The notes under the pieces: generated by a model | The model's database searches: none | What the model was told of the DNA's origin: nothing | What the model saw: the letters and a program-made list of their open reading frames with translations, nothing else | Translations under genes and position numbers: made by a program | Assembly: GCA_002399405.1 (NCBI GenBank) | Contig: DHDP01000002.1 | Location: 248,001-312,000 of the forward strand | DNA from: Treponema sp. UBA4873 | GTDB lineage: Bacteria; Spirochaetota; Spirochaetia; Treponematales; Treponemataceae | Direction of reading: 5' to 3' | DNA length: 64,000 nucleotides | In this document: positions 41,057 to 49,730 of the stretch, piece after piece | Layout of the letters: every line of letters begins with the position of its first letter | How positions within the stretch are numbered: the stretch's first letter is position 1

Positions 41057-43186
41057 TCATCTGATTATTTCATCAACGACTTCGCGCACTGATTTTCCGC
41101 AGTACAGCCAGCCGTACGCAGCTGACGCGGACACGAGCTTTCTGCCGTATTCGCGCGTTTCCGAATATGGGATCGTTTCAAGGAACAAGTCGTACGAAAG
41201 GGTTTCACGATTTCCCAGTTCTATAGCCGAACTCTGCAGCCAGCGCCTCACGCGCGTAATTCCCGCGTTATACGAGAAAAAAGCCGTCAGCACCGAACCG
41301 TCGAGACGTTTTATGAGATTCGCAAGATAATATGCGCCGAATTCAATGTTCGTTGCAGGATCATTGAGCGAATAATCGCTGCGTTTGAGGCGCTGGGCAA
41401 TATCCGCCGCGGTAAACTGCATGAGCTGCGTCAGTCCTACCGCGCCCGCCGAACTGACGACATCGGTATCGAAAAAACTTTCACTGCGGATAAGCGCGTA
41501 CATTGTTTCTTCGGGCAGTTCATATTTTCTGCACACGTCCGCGACAATATCGCTGTAATTGCACGGGTACAAAAGCGTAAGCGCTTCCTGCGTAAGCGGT
41601 TTGTCGCTGTTGCCCGCCGTACGCGCCATTATGCGCAGGCTTTGTGAATAGTAGTCGTCAGTTCCGCCCGCAGTCTTATTAAGAAATTCGGCAAGGCGGA
41701 CCGCACAGTCGAGACTCACCGGGATATTCTTAACGTCGCTGAAATACTGCCATTCTTCATAGATTTTTTCCGGCAGACCGAAAGCCGCATATCCCGTAAG
41801 CAGCCGCTCGACGTCCTCATTTTGCTTAAAGTCAGTATTGATTTTCGTGCTGCCCATCACTGTTTCCGTGGCTGCGTCGTCAAGGTTCAGCTGGCCGGCG
41901 GCAAGAATTTTGTAATACGTGTCGGTTCCGCTCGTGAGTGCGCGCGTAAACGCTTCCTCCGCATCTTTTTCCGGATCCGCCGGCTTTGCAAGTTTTTCCT
42001 GCACGAGGCGCCCGTAGATATATGCGTATTTCGCCGTCACTTCGTCGGATGCGTGCCCGTCGACGATTTTCCAGACTTTCCGGAAATCGGACCAGCGCGC
42101 TTCCGAAAGCATAAGCGGCATAAGCAGTTCAAAAAAATCGTCAAAATAACCGGCGTCATGCCACGTTCCGCAGTATTTTGCGAGCACGTTCAGCGTTTCA
42201 TCCGTTGAAAAACGCAGGCTGCTGTTCAGCAGATACCAGAGCGCGTTGTCGTACTGCGCGTCTGTAATAGCTGCTTCCATTGCATATTTAAACCGCGATG
42301 AAGCGGTCGTATAGCTGTTATCGACGTTATTGTAGAGTCTGCCGGCGTAGAACCACGCGTTATATATTATTTCCTTATCCGCCTTATCCGAACTGTTTGC
42401 AATATCGTTAAAAACGCGCGCATTCTGTATATTGTTCGAACTGCCGTACAAACACGCCTTCCCCATATCGGAAACGATTTGCGCAGTCAGGGGCACTGTA
42501 CCGGCTCTGCCCGTCAGGCTCCTCACTTCCTGCAGTTTTTCATACGCGGCATGATAATTCCTCTGATACACATCAACTCTGAAATTAATAATTTTCCGGC
42601 GGACCGACATGATGTCGATGCCGTCTCCGGAATCGGGCGTATCATCCGCCGCGGTGTCATCTGTGACCGTTTCGCAGTAAAGTTTGTACATCTGTTCCGA
42701 AAACGCATCCGACGTATACCACGCATACGCGGCGTCTTCAAACCTGCTGTCGTTCCGCTTCGACATTGCGGTAAGACGGATGCGCACAAGCTCGTCCGCG
42801 CTTCGCATCATGTCTATGCCGTCCGTCATTACGATGATTTTGGAAAATTCTTCGTCGGATTCATATTCGCGTGCCGCAATGAGCATCGCGTCTTCATCGG
42901 TATATTTTTTCAGCAGCGCTCTGCACGCTGCGATTCTGTCCTGCACGTCGCCGAGTTTTGTTAATTCTTCCGTACTCCGCCGCGCGGCGTAATACGATCC
43001 CGTCGCCGAGCATTTTGTAAACAGCCGCGCCGCTTCCTTTTCGTTTCCGTTTTCCAGCTCGCGAAGAGCAATAAAATAATCCGCATCGTTTCCATAGAGT
43101 TTCTGCGGAGAGACGGAAACGTCCTGACCGCAGCCGGTGAACGACACGGATACGGTCAGAATGAAAAACAGAATCGCCGATTTCAT
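41057..43186 (-). CDS. Soluble lytic murein transglycosylase (Slt-like lipoprotein)
   Basis: 709 residues from the ATG at 43186, which begins a signal peptide MKSAILFFILTVSVSFTGCG with a relaxed spirochete-style lipobox. The long middle (about 40-560) is made of helical repeats like the Slt70 ring. The C-terminal SLT domain has the catalytic Glu in ALIRSESFFDTDVVSSAGAVG, then GLTQLMQFT, DPATNIEFGAYYLANL and AFFSYNAG. It cuts glycan strands in peptidoglycan from the periplasm. It follows the LysM gene with 41 bp between stop and this start and is probably co-transcribed. Frames opening further upstream overlap the LysM gene and are less likely. Confidence 0.88.
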   Translation of the reverse strand: MKSAILFFILTVSVSFTGCGQDVSVSPQKLYGNDADYFIALRELENGNEKEAARLFTKCSATGSYYAARRSTEELTKLGDVQDRIAACRALLKKYTDEDAMLIAAREYESDEEFSKIIVMTDGIDMMRSADELVRIRLTAMSKRNDSRFEDAAYAWYTSDAFSEQMYKLYCETVTDDTAADDTPDSGDGIDIMSVRRKIINFRVDVYQRNYHAAYEKLQEVRSLTGRAGTVPLTAQIVSDMGKACLYGSSNNIQNARVFNDIANSSDKADKEIIYNAWFYAGRLYNNVDNSYTTASSRFKYAMEAAITDAQYDNALWYLLNSSLRFSTDETLNVLAKYCGTWHDAGYFDDFFELLMPLMLSEARWSDFRKVWKIVDGHASDEVTAKYAYIYGRLVQEKLAKPADPEKDAEEAFTRALTSGTDTYYKILAAGQLNLDDAATETVMGSTKINTDFKQNEDVERLLTGYAAFGLPEKIYEEWQYFSDVKNIPVSLDCAVRLAEFLNKTAGGTDDYYSQSLRIMARTAGNSDKPLTQEALTLLYPCNYSDIVADVCRKYELPEETMYALIRSESFFDTDVVSSAGAVGLTQLMQFTAADIAQRLKRSDYSLNDPATNIEFGAYYLANLIKRLDGSVLTAFFSYNAGITRVRRWLQSSAIELGNRETLSYDLFLETIPYSETREYGRKLVSASAAYGWLYCGKSVREVVDEIIR

Positions 43187-43227
43187 CACTTCGGAATTAT
43201 GCACAGCTTTGCTGAACATCAGACGGA

Positions 43228-44820
43228 TTATTCCGCAGGCAGTTTGATTGTAGTTCCGGAAATAATATAATCCGGATCCTTGATGTGGTTGTACCGTGCA
43301 ATACGATGATAGCGCCACGGATTTTTGTAATACGCATCGGCGATGTCCCAGAGCGTATCGCCCCATTTGATGCGGTACACAATGTCTTCCGCCTTTTTCG
43401 CAGGCTCGGCAGGTTTTTCGGGCACGACCGTTTCCGCCGCGGGAGCGACGACGACTTCATTTTCTTTTGCTTCAGGTGCCGGAGCAGGAGCCGGTTCCGG
43501 TACAGGTTCCGGCACCTCAGGCTGTACAGCGGGCTCCTGAATTTCCTGAGCGGCCGCCGGTGTTTCCTGTCCGCCGTGCATCGTAATAAGATTATACTTC
43601 GACGGAATGACAAACAAAATCAGCAGCGCGGCGATAACGCAGATAAGCGCGCAGATAATGCAGATAAGCACCGGAGTTTTCGTTTTCTTCCTGATTGATG
43701 TTTCCGTATTGTTTTTCGTAGCTGAATTCCCCTCTTCTGTTTCTTTATCATACAGACCGTCAAAGTTGATTCCGTTCGACGGTGTATTATCCTTTACATA
43801 CTGACTCGCATCGTTCGGAGCCGGCGTATCATTCGTCTCGGTATTGAAGAAATCATCGAGAGAGCCTTTATCCGCAGCGTCGGATTCCGGCGGCTCAATC
43901 TCATCAAAGTCGGGCAGTGAAAAATCTTCGGGAGAAGAATCTGAACCGGAGTTTTCCGATTCAGTGCTGTCTTTGCTTTCCGTATCCGGCGTACCGAAGT
44001 CGGGCATGTCGAAATTCATTTCAGGAACCTGTTCGCCGGACGGAAGTGACGCATCGGCGGAAGTATCCGCAGGTTTCTCCTGTTCGTCGTCGAGCGCATT
44101 CTTTGCGAACGAAAGAGTGTCTTCGTATGTGTCGGTCGCATCAGGAACGGCGGGTTCCGTAAAATCCTGCGTAAAATCCGCCGCAGCGGGTTCCGTTGTT
44201 TTTTCAGAAGCTTCCGTTTCCGACGGTTCTTCGGTTTTCGTCAGATCAAGGTCTTCGAGAAGATCGAGATCGCTGAAATCGGGCGGCTCCGGTTCGACGA
44301 CGCTGTCTTCAGTCATCCCGCTTTCCGCTGCGTTTTCTTCCACGCGCTTTTTCGCCGCTGCCGCCAGAAGTCCTCCGGCTGCAAATCCTGCTGCCGCCGC
44401 AGCAGGATCGGGAGATGCATCCTCAGACTGTTCATCAGCCGAATCAGGCTGCGCGAGTGAAAAATCAGACTGATTCATGCGCTCTTCAAGCGTGCGTGAA
44501 ACAAGCGTAATCGTCGTGTCGCTGTGTTCGCCTGATTCAGGATCGTTGATTTCCGCGGACAATTTATTATTTTCATCAAGAGAAATATTAAACGAGATAT
44601 CGGGCTCTCCGTTCGGATGCGCAACAAGGCTGTCTATCTGCAGCGTGTCGACGTACTCGGCATCTTCCATAGTCCCCGTATCCGAGCGGTACAGGTCCAC
44701 CATAACGGTGGTCTGATTGTCGTGAGCAGTCGTCAGATCAAGTGTTTTTTTGGCAGGAGATCCTTCTTCAAGAACCGGATAAAATGAGCCGTCCGCGAGT
44801 TTGATTCCGATTGATTTCAT
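43228..44820 (-). CDS. LysM-domain membrane protein with Hsp70-like N-terminal domain
   Basis: 530 residues; GAGGGTAA ribosome site before the ATG. Residues ~1-110 resemble the Hsp70 substrate-binding beta-domain (VDLYRSDTGTMEDAEYVDTL, ISFNISLDENNKLSAEINDP). Residues ~120-370 are an acidic low-complexity linker rich in Asp, Glu, Ser and Pro. A single membrane span (TPVLICIICALICVIAALLI) is near 385-410. A Pro/Glu/Ala-rich spacer then leads to a C-terminal LysM domain (YRIKWGDTLWDIADAYYKNP and IISGTTIKLPAE) for peptidoglycan binding. Thus the N-terminal part would be cytoplasmic and the LysM periplasmic, bridging cell interior and wall. The downstream lytic transglycosylase supports a wall-related role. 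Confidence 0.82.
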   Translation of the reverse strand: MKSIGIKLADGSFYPVLEEGSPAKKTLDLTTAHDNQTTVMVDLYRSDTGTMEDAEYVDTLQIDSLVAHPNGEPDISFNISLDENNKLSAEINDPESGEHSDTTITLVSRTLEERMNQSDFSLAQPDSADEQSEDASPDPAAAAAGFAAGGLLAAAAKKRVEENAAESGMTEDSVVEPEPPDFSDLDLLEDLDLTKTEEPSETEASEKTTEPAAADFTQDFTEPAVPDATDTYEDTLSFAKNALDDEQEKPADTSADASLPSGEQVPEMNFDMPDFGTPDTESKDSTESENSGSDSSPEDFSLPDFDEIEPPESDAADKGSLDDFFNTETNDTPAPNDASQYVKDNTPSNGINFDGLYDKETEEGNSATKNNTETSIRKKTKTPVLICIICALICVIAALLILFVIPSKYNLITMHGGQETPAAAQEIQEPAVQPEVPEPVPEPAPAPAPEAKENEVVVAPAAETVVPEKPAEPAKKAEDIVYRIKWGDTLWDIADAYYKNPWRYHRIARYNHIKDPDYIISGTTIKLPAE

Positions 44821-44888
44821 ACGTTACCCTCAATAATATCTTTTTCATATGATAACGCGAATTTCGGAGTAACGCAATGAAGAATGAT

Positions 44889-44917
44889 TTGATTTTTTCT
44901 TTTTTTGACTTTATAAT
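44889..44917 (+). promoter_or_regulatory. Promoter of the rubrerythrin gene
   Basis: TTGATT (44889-44894), 17 bp, TATAAT (44912-44917), about 50 bp before the start codon at 44967 with its AAGGAG ribosome site. A near-consensus, probably strong promoter. Confidence 0.8.
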
Positions 44918-44966
44918 GTGAATAACGTTTTTCTAAGAAACCTACACAATTTTTAAGGAGACATTC

Positions 44967-45506
44967 ATGCCGAATTTAAAAGGATCAAAAACAGAAACGA
45001 ACCTCCAGACTGCATTCTCAGGAGAATCTCAGGCACACGCTAAATATTCTTATTTTGCAAGCAAGGCCCGCAAAGACGGTTACGAACAGATTGCCGCCAT
45101 TTTTGAAGAAACGGCGGGAAACGAAAAAGAACATGCAAAACTCTGGTTCAAGCTGCTCCACAACGGTATCGGAACGACGGCGGAAAATCTTGAAGCCGCC
45201 GCGGACGGAGAGCATTATGAATGGACTGATATGTATGCGGGTTTCGCAAAAACAGCTAAAGAGGAAGGATTCGATGCCATCGCAAAACTTTTCGAGGGCG
45301 TCGCTGCGATTGAAAAAACGCATGAAGAGCGCTATCTCAAGCTCCTCAAAAACGTAAAGGACGGAATCGTATTCAGCAAGGACGGTGATACAATCTGGCA
45401 GTGCCGCAACTGCGGACACATCGTTGTCGGTAAAAAAGCCCCGGACGTATGCCCTGTGTGCGCACATCCGCAGAGTTACTTCCAGATACGCACGGAAAAT
45501 TACTAA
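44967..45506 (+). CDS. rbr: Rubrerythrin
   Basis: 179 residues. Diiron four-helix bundle with the paired Glu/His ligands (FEETAGNEKEHAKLW and FEGVAAIEKTHEERY) and a C-terminal rubredoxin-like domain holding Fe in WQCRNCGHIVVG and APDVCPVCAHPQSYF. It reduces hydrogen peroxide with electrons from rubredoxin/NADH and is typical of anaerobes. Strong promoter and ribosome site suggest high expression. The cardiolipin synthase gene follows 7 bp after the stop and is probably read through. Confidence 0.95.
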   Translation: MPNLKGSKTETNLQTAFSGESQAHAKYSYFASKARKDGYEQIAAIFEETAGNEKEHAKLWFKLLHNGIGTTAENLEAAADGEHYEWTDMYAGFAKTAKEEGFDAIAKLFEGVAAIEKTHEERYLKLLKNVKDGIVFSKDGDTIWQCRNCGHIVVGKKAPDVCPVCAHPQSYFQIRTENY

Positions 45507-45513
45507 AAGGTTT

Positions 45514-47112
45514 ATGCCTTCCAAACCTGAAAAGCAGAATGCCCGCAAAGCTCCGCATCTGAAAAAAGTTCGGAAGCTGCTGAACAACCCTGTCGTAAAA
45601 TCGTTTATTTACGGCAGGGTTGTTTTAATTTTCGTTCTGCTTCTTATTCAGTTGTTTCTGTTCCTCGCTTTTTTTATCTGGCTCGAACCGTATACGAAAT
45701 ACCTTTTCGGCAGCGGTCTGGCTGCCAGCTTTGTTTTTCTCGTCTACCTTTTCAACAGCCCGGGAAAAAACGAATATAAAATGGCGTGGATGCTTCCCGT
45801 CATGTTCTTCCCGCTGTTCGGCATCAGTCTGTACGTGCTTATGCACATTGAAGATCTGCCCCACAAGCTTAAGAAACAGATTAAGCTGCTCAAAGAGGAA
45901 ACGGATCACATGCTCGCGCTTCCGGGATTTTCCGATGCGCTCGTCCCGTATCCTGAAATTCGGGATATTGCCCTGTATCTTAAAAGCGAAGCGCTCTCCC
46001 CCGCATACACGAATTCGGACGTCCGTTATTTTCCGAACGGCGAATCGGCTTTCCCCGTCATGATCGACAGCTTAAAAAAGGCAAAAAAATTTATTTTCAT
46101 CGAATATTTTATTATTAATTCAGGCTGCATGTGGGATGCAATCCTTAACGTACTTATCCGAAAAGCTGAAGAGGGTGTCGAAATACGCGTCATGTACGAC
46201 GCCTTCGGATCCGCAGCAATCTCGCCGGTAAGCTACGAAAAGTACCTCAAGTCGCTCGGAATACAGGCAAAGGCCGTCATTCCGCTTGTTCCCGTCGTCG
46301 CCGCATATCTGAACAACCGCGACCACCGTAAAATCTGTGTCGTCGACGGCGAATGCGCGTTTACCGGCGGAATTAATCTGAGCGACGAGTACATCAACAA
46401 AATGCGCAAACTTACCTACTACTGGAAAGATACGGTCATCCGGGTCACGGGAAAAGCGGTACGTTCGTTCAGCAGCATGTTCCTGCAGCTCTGGGATCTC
46501 ATAAACAACACCTCAGACAGTTTCGACGAATATCTCGAGCTGCCGTATGAATCGTACGACATTCCGGGCGTCGTCATTCCGTACGGAGACAACGCATACA
46601 ACAAAAAGGATATAGCGGAAAACGTCTATCTCTACGTTCTCTCTCAGGCAAAAAAATACGTACATATAACGACGCCGTATACGATACTCGACAACCAGAT
46701 GATGAACGCGCTTATATTCGCCGTAAAGCGCGGCGTCGAAGTTTCAATTCTCGTTCCCCGGCATATCGACCACTATATTACGCACTGCACCGGACGGACG
46801 TTCGTCAAAACGCTTACCGACAGCGGTGTCCGCGTCTACGAATATACTCCGGGATTCATCCATTCGAAGATGTTCATATCCGACGATACGACTGCCGTCG
46901 TCGGCTCGATTAATCTCGATTACCGCAGCCTGTACAATCAGTTCGAGGATGCAGTGTTCATGTACAAGTGTCCCGTCGTTGCCGAAATCGAAAAAGATTT
47001 CGAAGAAACTCAAGCCCAGTGTACGGAAATAACAGCCGAAGTGTATAAAAAAAGCCCGGCCATCAAACGAATCGTCGGCCGGGTTTTCAGATTATGCGCT
47101 CCGCTCCTGTAA
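45514..47112 (+). CDS. cls: Cardiolipin synthase
   Basis: 532 residues from the ATG at 45514 (AAAAGG upstream); the frame extends further left but only in the shadow of the rubrerythrin gene. Two N-terminal membrane spans (~30-55, ~60-80) precede two PLD domains with complete HKD motifs: NNRDHRKICVVDGECAFTGG and GFIHSKMFISDDTTAVVGS. It condenses phosphatidylglycerol to cardiolipin at the inner membrane. The N-terminal region before the spans is basic. A hairpin with flanking A- and T-runs lies inside its last codons and may be the operon terminator. Confidence 0.92.
   Translation: MPSKPEKQNARKAPHLKKVRKLLNNPVVKSFIYGRVVLIFVLLLIQLFLFLAFFIWLEPYTKYLFGSGLAASFVFLVYLFNSPGKNEYKMAWMLPVMFFPLFGISLYVLMHIEDLPHKLKKQIKLLKEETDHMLALPGFSDALVPYPEIRDIALYLKSEALSPAYTNSDVRYFPNGESAFPVMIDSLKKAKKFIFIEYFIINSGCMWDAILNVLIRKAEEGVEIRVMYDAFGSAAISPVSYEKYLKSLGIQAKAVIPLVPVVAAYLNNRDHRKICVVDGECAFTGGINLSDEYINKMRKLTYYWKDTVIRVTGKAVRSFSSMFLQLWDLINNTSDSFDEYLELPYESYDIPGVVIPYGDNAYNKKDIAENVYLYVLSQAKKYVHITTPYTILDNQMMNALIFAVKRGVEVSILVPRHIDHYITHCTGRTFVKTLTDSGVRVYEYTPGFIHSKMFISDDTTAVVGSINLDYRSLYNQFEDAVFMYKCPVVAEIEKDFEETQAQCTEITAEVYKKSPAIKRIVGRVFRLCAPLL
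47055..47083 (+). terminator. Terminator overlapping the end of cls
   Basis: CCCGGCC (47055-47061) and GGCCGGG (47077-47083) form a GC stem preceded by an A-run and followed by TTTT. It lies inside the last 20 codons of the cardiolipin synthase gene and could act in both directions, since the next gene converges. Confidence 0.5.
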
Positions 47113-47133
47113 GCGGCGCATCAAAAAAATTTT

Positions 47134-47967
47134 TTAATACTGATATGAAAATTCCGTCATATCGACAAGGTCGGTAACAGTCGTTCCGAATTTTTTCCCT
47201 ACGGTATACGCGGAAATCCTCGAGACATTTCCCGCCGTGTCGTATTTAATAATCTTGCGCTTCGTCGTTTTGTTGTCCGCTCCGGACGTCGTTACTTCAT
47301 TGAGAACACCGTCCGCACCGTAGCGGAAATAATCCCGGTTCTTGACCGAACCGAAGCCGTCAGTATGCGTAATCGTGTCGATTTTACCCGTTTCGGTGTA
47401 CGTATAGCCGCACTCTTCATCGAGCGAACCGTCTGCATAATAATGGCTTTCAACAACGAGCTGACCCGCGTCGTTATATTTATACGTTATTTTCGACGCT
47501 ACAGCGCCGTCGCTGCTGTAATACGTCTCGTCGGAAAGTTTGTTCCCGGTGTATATGTAAATCGTCCTGCTTTTAAGCGTGCCGTCTTTGCCGAATTCTG
47601 AAACGTCCGCTTTGTTTCCGTCCGCACCGTACGTAACCGCGCTTTTCCAGATAAGCGCGTTGTCGGAATTATAGCCGACCTGTGAAACAAGCTTTCCTGC
47701 AGCGTCGTACGTATTCTGGATTTTGTTTACAAGCACGTCGCGCGGCGTCATCTCGGACGATTCCGTTTCCTGCCCGGCTCCGTTGAACAGGCGGACAGTT
47801 TTTGTTTCCGGCGTGCGGAAATAATCGCCGAATTTCGACGTGACACTGTAATCCGTGCGCGTACAGCTTTTCACGGTGCCCTTGAGCGGCAGATAATCAG
47901 TAACGTCGAACGCGAACAGAGAAACACACATACCTGCCGCAGCGACTGCTGCGAATAGCTTTTTCAT
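47134..47967 (-). CDS. Exported YD/RHS-like repeat protein
   Basis: 277 residues from the ATG at 47967 with GGAGG close upstream. Signal peptide MKKLFAAVAAAGMCVSLFA. The rest is built of short beta-strand repeats of the MORN/YD type: NTYDAAGKLVSQVGY, VTYGADGNKADVSEF, YKYNDAGQLVVESHYYADGS, YFRYGADGVLNEV, IKYDTAGNVSRI. These resemble isolated YD repeats found in secreted wall-associated proteins. No toxin or self-cleavage core domain is attached, so this is a small stand-alone repeat protein, possibly structural or adhesive. It converges with cls. Confidence 0.78.
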   Translation of the reverse strand: MKKLFAAVAAAGMCVSLFAFDVTDYLPLKGTVKSCTRTDYSVTSKFGDYFRTPETKTVRLFNGAGQETESSEMTPRDVLVNKIQNTYDAAGKLVSQVGYNSDNALIWKSAVTYGADGNKADVSEFGKDGTLKSRTIYIYTGNKLSDETYYSSDGAVASKITYKYNDAGQLVVESHYYADGSLDEECGYTYTETGKIDTITHTDGFGSVKNRDYFRYGADGVLNEVTTSGADNKTTKRKIIKYDTAGNVSRISAYTVGKKFGTTVTDLVDMTEFSYQY

Positions 47968-48034
47968 ATAGCCTCCGAATAAGTTCAATTAATTGTAAAA
48001 ACAGTAGTTTTATTATAACCGTAATTACCGCTAT

Positions 48035-48062
48035 TTGTCAAAAACACCGGATACGGTATAGT
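48035..48062 (+). promoter_or_regulatory. Promoter of the LysR gene, leaderless configuration
   Basis: TTGTCA (48035-48040), 16 bp, TATAGT (48057-48062). Only six bases separate the -10 box from the ATG at 48069, so transcription would begin at or next to the start codon; no ribosome site exists. Confidence 0.65.
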
Positions 48063-48068
48063 GAATAC

Positions 48069-48977
48069 ATGGATTTTTACGAGCTCGAAGCATTCGTTAC
48101 GCTTTCACGCACACTGCATTTCGGACACGCCGCGGCAAAAATCAACCTGAGTCCGTCAGCGCTCTCCCGGATGATCGCCCGGCTCGAAGAGGAAACGGGT
48201 ACCGAGCTGCTCGACAGAAGCAACCGCGAAGTGTCGCTTACCGAGAACGGGAAAATTTTCGTCAAGTTCGCGCAGGATATGCTGAAAAAACGCGAGGACC
48301 TTTCTTCATCGCTCTCAAAGGATAAAGGGAAAGCGGCCGGTACGCTCCACGTCTACGCATCCGTCACCGCGTGCTACACCGTGCTCCCGCTGTTCATCAG
48401 ACTGCTCACGAAAAAATATCCGTATATTCAGCTGTCAGTCGAGACCGGCGACCCTGCCGGTGCGCTGCAGGCAGTCCGCGAGGGACGCGCAGCGCTCGCT
48501 GTGGATGCAATTCCCGACGACGGATACGCTTCGATGGAAACAATCAGCGTGTTCAAAACTCCGCTCGTCTACGCAGCGGCGGCGGACGGTCCGTACACGC
48601 AGGTGAGCGGTTCGCCGCAGGACATCATCTCGTCCGTTCCGCTCGTGCTTCCCAAGGCGGGACTCGCGCGCGAACGGTTCGACAAGTGGACAAAATCGCG
48701 CAACGTCCGTCCCATAATCGCAGCGGAAACGGAAGGGAACGAGGCGATTCTCGCAATCGCGCAGCTGGGGCTGGGCATCGGACTCGTCCCGCAGATAGTT
48801 CTCGAGAACGGACCGTACAAAAGCGGATTCGTGATTCACGCCGCGGGAAACGCGCTCGGTTATTACAACGTCGGCTTTATCCGCAGGACGGAAATCACCG
48901 GTACGCAGTCGGAGCGGCGCATACAGGAAGCGGTGAGCGATATTCTTCATACGACACAGTGGAGCACAACGAAATGA
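48069..48977 (+). CDS. LysR-family transcriptional regulator
   Basis: 302 residues. N-terminal winged helix (LEAFVTLSRTLHFGHAAAKINLSPSALSRMIARLEEETGTELLDR) followed by a LysR substrate-binding domain; GLGIGLVPQIV is the typical hinge-region motif. The opening MDFYELEAFVTLSRTLHFG and the overall length resemble IlvY-type regulators, but no ilvC gene is beside it, so the target is unknown. Its stop overlaps the ATG of the next gene by four bases (ATGA). The transcript looks leaderless. Confidence 0.88.
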   Translation: MDFYELEAFVTLSRTLHFGHAAAKINLSPSALSRMIARLEEETGTELLDRSNREVSLTENGKIFVKFAQDMLKKREDLSSSLSKDKGKAAGTLHVYASVTACYTVLPLFIRLLTKKYPYIQLSVETGDPAGALQAVREGRAALAVDAIPDDGYASMETISVFKTPLVYAAAADGPYTQVSGSPQDIISSVPLVLPKAGLARERFDKWTKSRNVRPIIAAETEGNEAILAIAQLGLGIGLVPQIVLENGPYKSGFVIHAAGNALGYYNVGFIRRTEITGTQSERRIQEAVSDILHTTQWSTTK

Positions 48978-49723
48978 CAAAATCACAGTACGCATCGTTC
49001 ACCGCGTTCCGCGACGCGTTCCGCAGCAAGGTTGCCGGATGGTCGTCGTATGCCGCCAGACTGCAGCCGCTCCAGAAAGCGGCGTCGCAGAAAGACACGC
49101 CTGACTATCCGCTTGAAACGGCTGTCGTCTACAACCGCGCGCTCGACGACGTTACGCTGCACGACGACATCAGGCTCATCGTCATAGGAGACAACCCCGG
49201 CAAAGACGAGCAGCTTGCGGAAAACAACCGCTATCTCGTGGGTCAGAGCGGAAAGATTGCGGAAGGATTTTTCCGAAAAAATCAGGAACTCGGCGTTGAT
49301 TTCAGAAAGAACGTCATCATCCTTAACAAGACTCCGGTGCACACCGCGAAGACTAATCATCTGCGCGTACTGCAGAAATCAGACGAGGAAATTGCGCGGC
49401 TCATACTAGACAGTCAGCTGTGGATGGCGGAACACACCGCCGTTCTGCATCAGGCGCTCGCGTACCGCGCAGAAACACAGCTCTGGCTTGTCGGCTACGC
49501 GGAACTCAAGGGCAAAGGCGTTTTTCTTCCGTACCGCGACGCGCTCAGAGAGGCGTACGGCCGTAAAAAAGCGTGGGACAGCGTGTTCGTTTACCAGCAC
49601 TTCTCGATGAACCGGTTCAGCATAGACCTGAAGGAATTCTGCAGGAAACACGAAAACATGACACTGACTGAGGCGCTGGAACAGCTCGGCCGCGTGCACC
49701 GGAACGAGATATTCGGGAAGTAA
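48974..49723 (+). CDS. Uracil-DNA glycosylase superfamily protein
   Basis: 249 residues; ATG overlaps the LysR stop codon. The LIVIGDNPGKDEQLAENNRYLVGQSG stretch matches the first motif of the UDG superfamily (G-x-D/N-P-G), NVIILNKTPVHTAKTN continues the fold, and YQHFSMNRFS stands where the family has its H-P-S/T motif. The catalytic residues are therefore non-canonical, and glycosylase activity is not certain. Its coupling to a LysR regulator gene is unusual for a repair enzyme. Confidence 0.7.
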   Translation: MTKSQYASFTAFRDAFRSKVAGWSSYAARLQPLQKAASQKDTPDYPLETAVVYNRALDDVTLHDDIRLIVIGDNPGKDEQLAENNRYLVGQSGKIAEGFFRKNQELGVDFRKNVIILNKTPVHTAKTNHLRVLQKSDEEIARLILDSQLWMAEHTAVLHQALAYRAETQLWLVGYAELKGKGVFLPYRDALREAYGRKKAWDSVFVYQHFSMNRFSIDLKEFCRKHENMTLTEALEQLGRVHRNEIFGK

Positions 49724-49730
49724 CGGCGGC

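Noticed and set aside
43844..44473. 209-codon rightward Ser-rich frame
   Set aside because: It is the reverse-strand shadow of the acidic low-complexity linker of the LysM protein.
45385..45513. Upstream extension of cardiolipin synthase
   Set aside because: It lies inside the rubrerythrin gene in another frame; the ATG at 45514 has a ribosome site and a sensible N-terminus.
48371..48973. Extension of the UDG-like gene to an upstream start giving 450 residues
   Set aside because: The extra part is the Arg-rich out-of-frame reading of the LysR gene; the ATG at 48974 in the ATGA overlap is the natural start.
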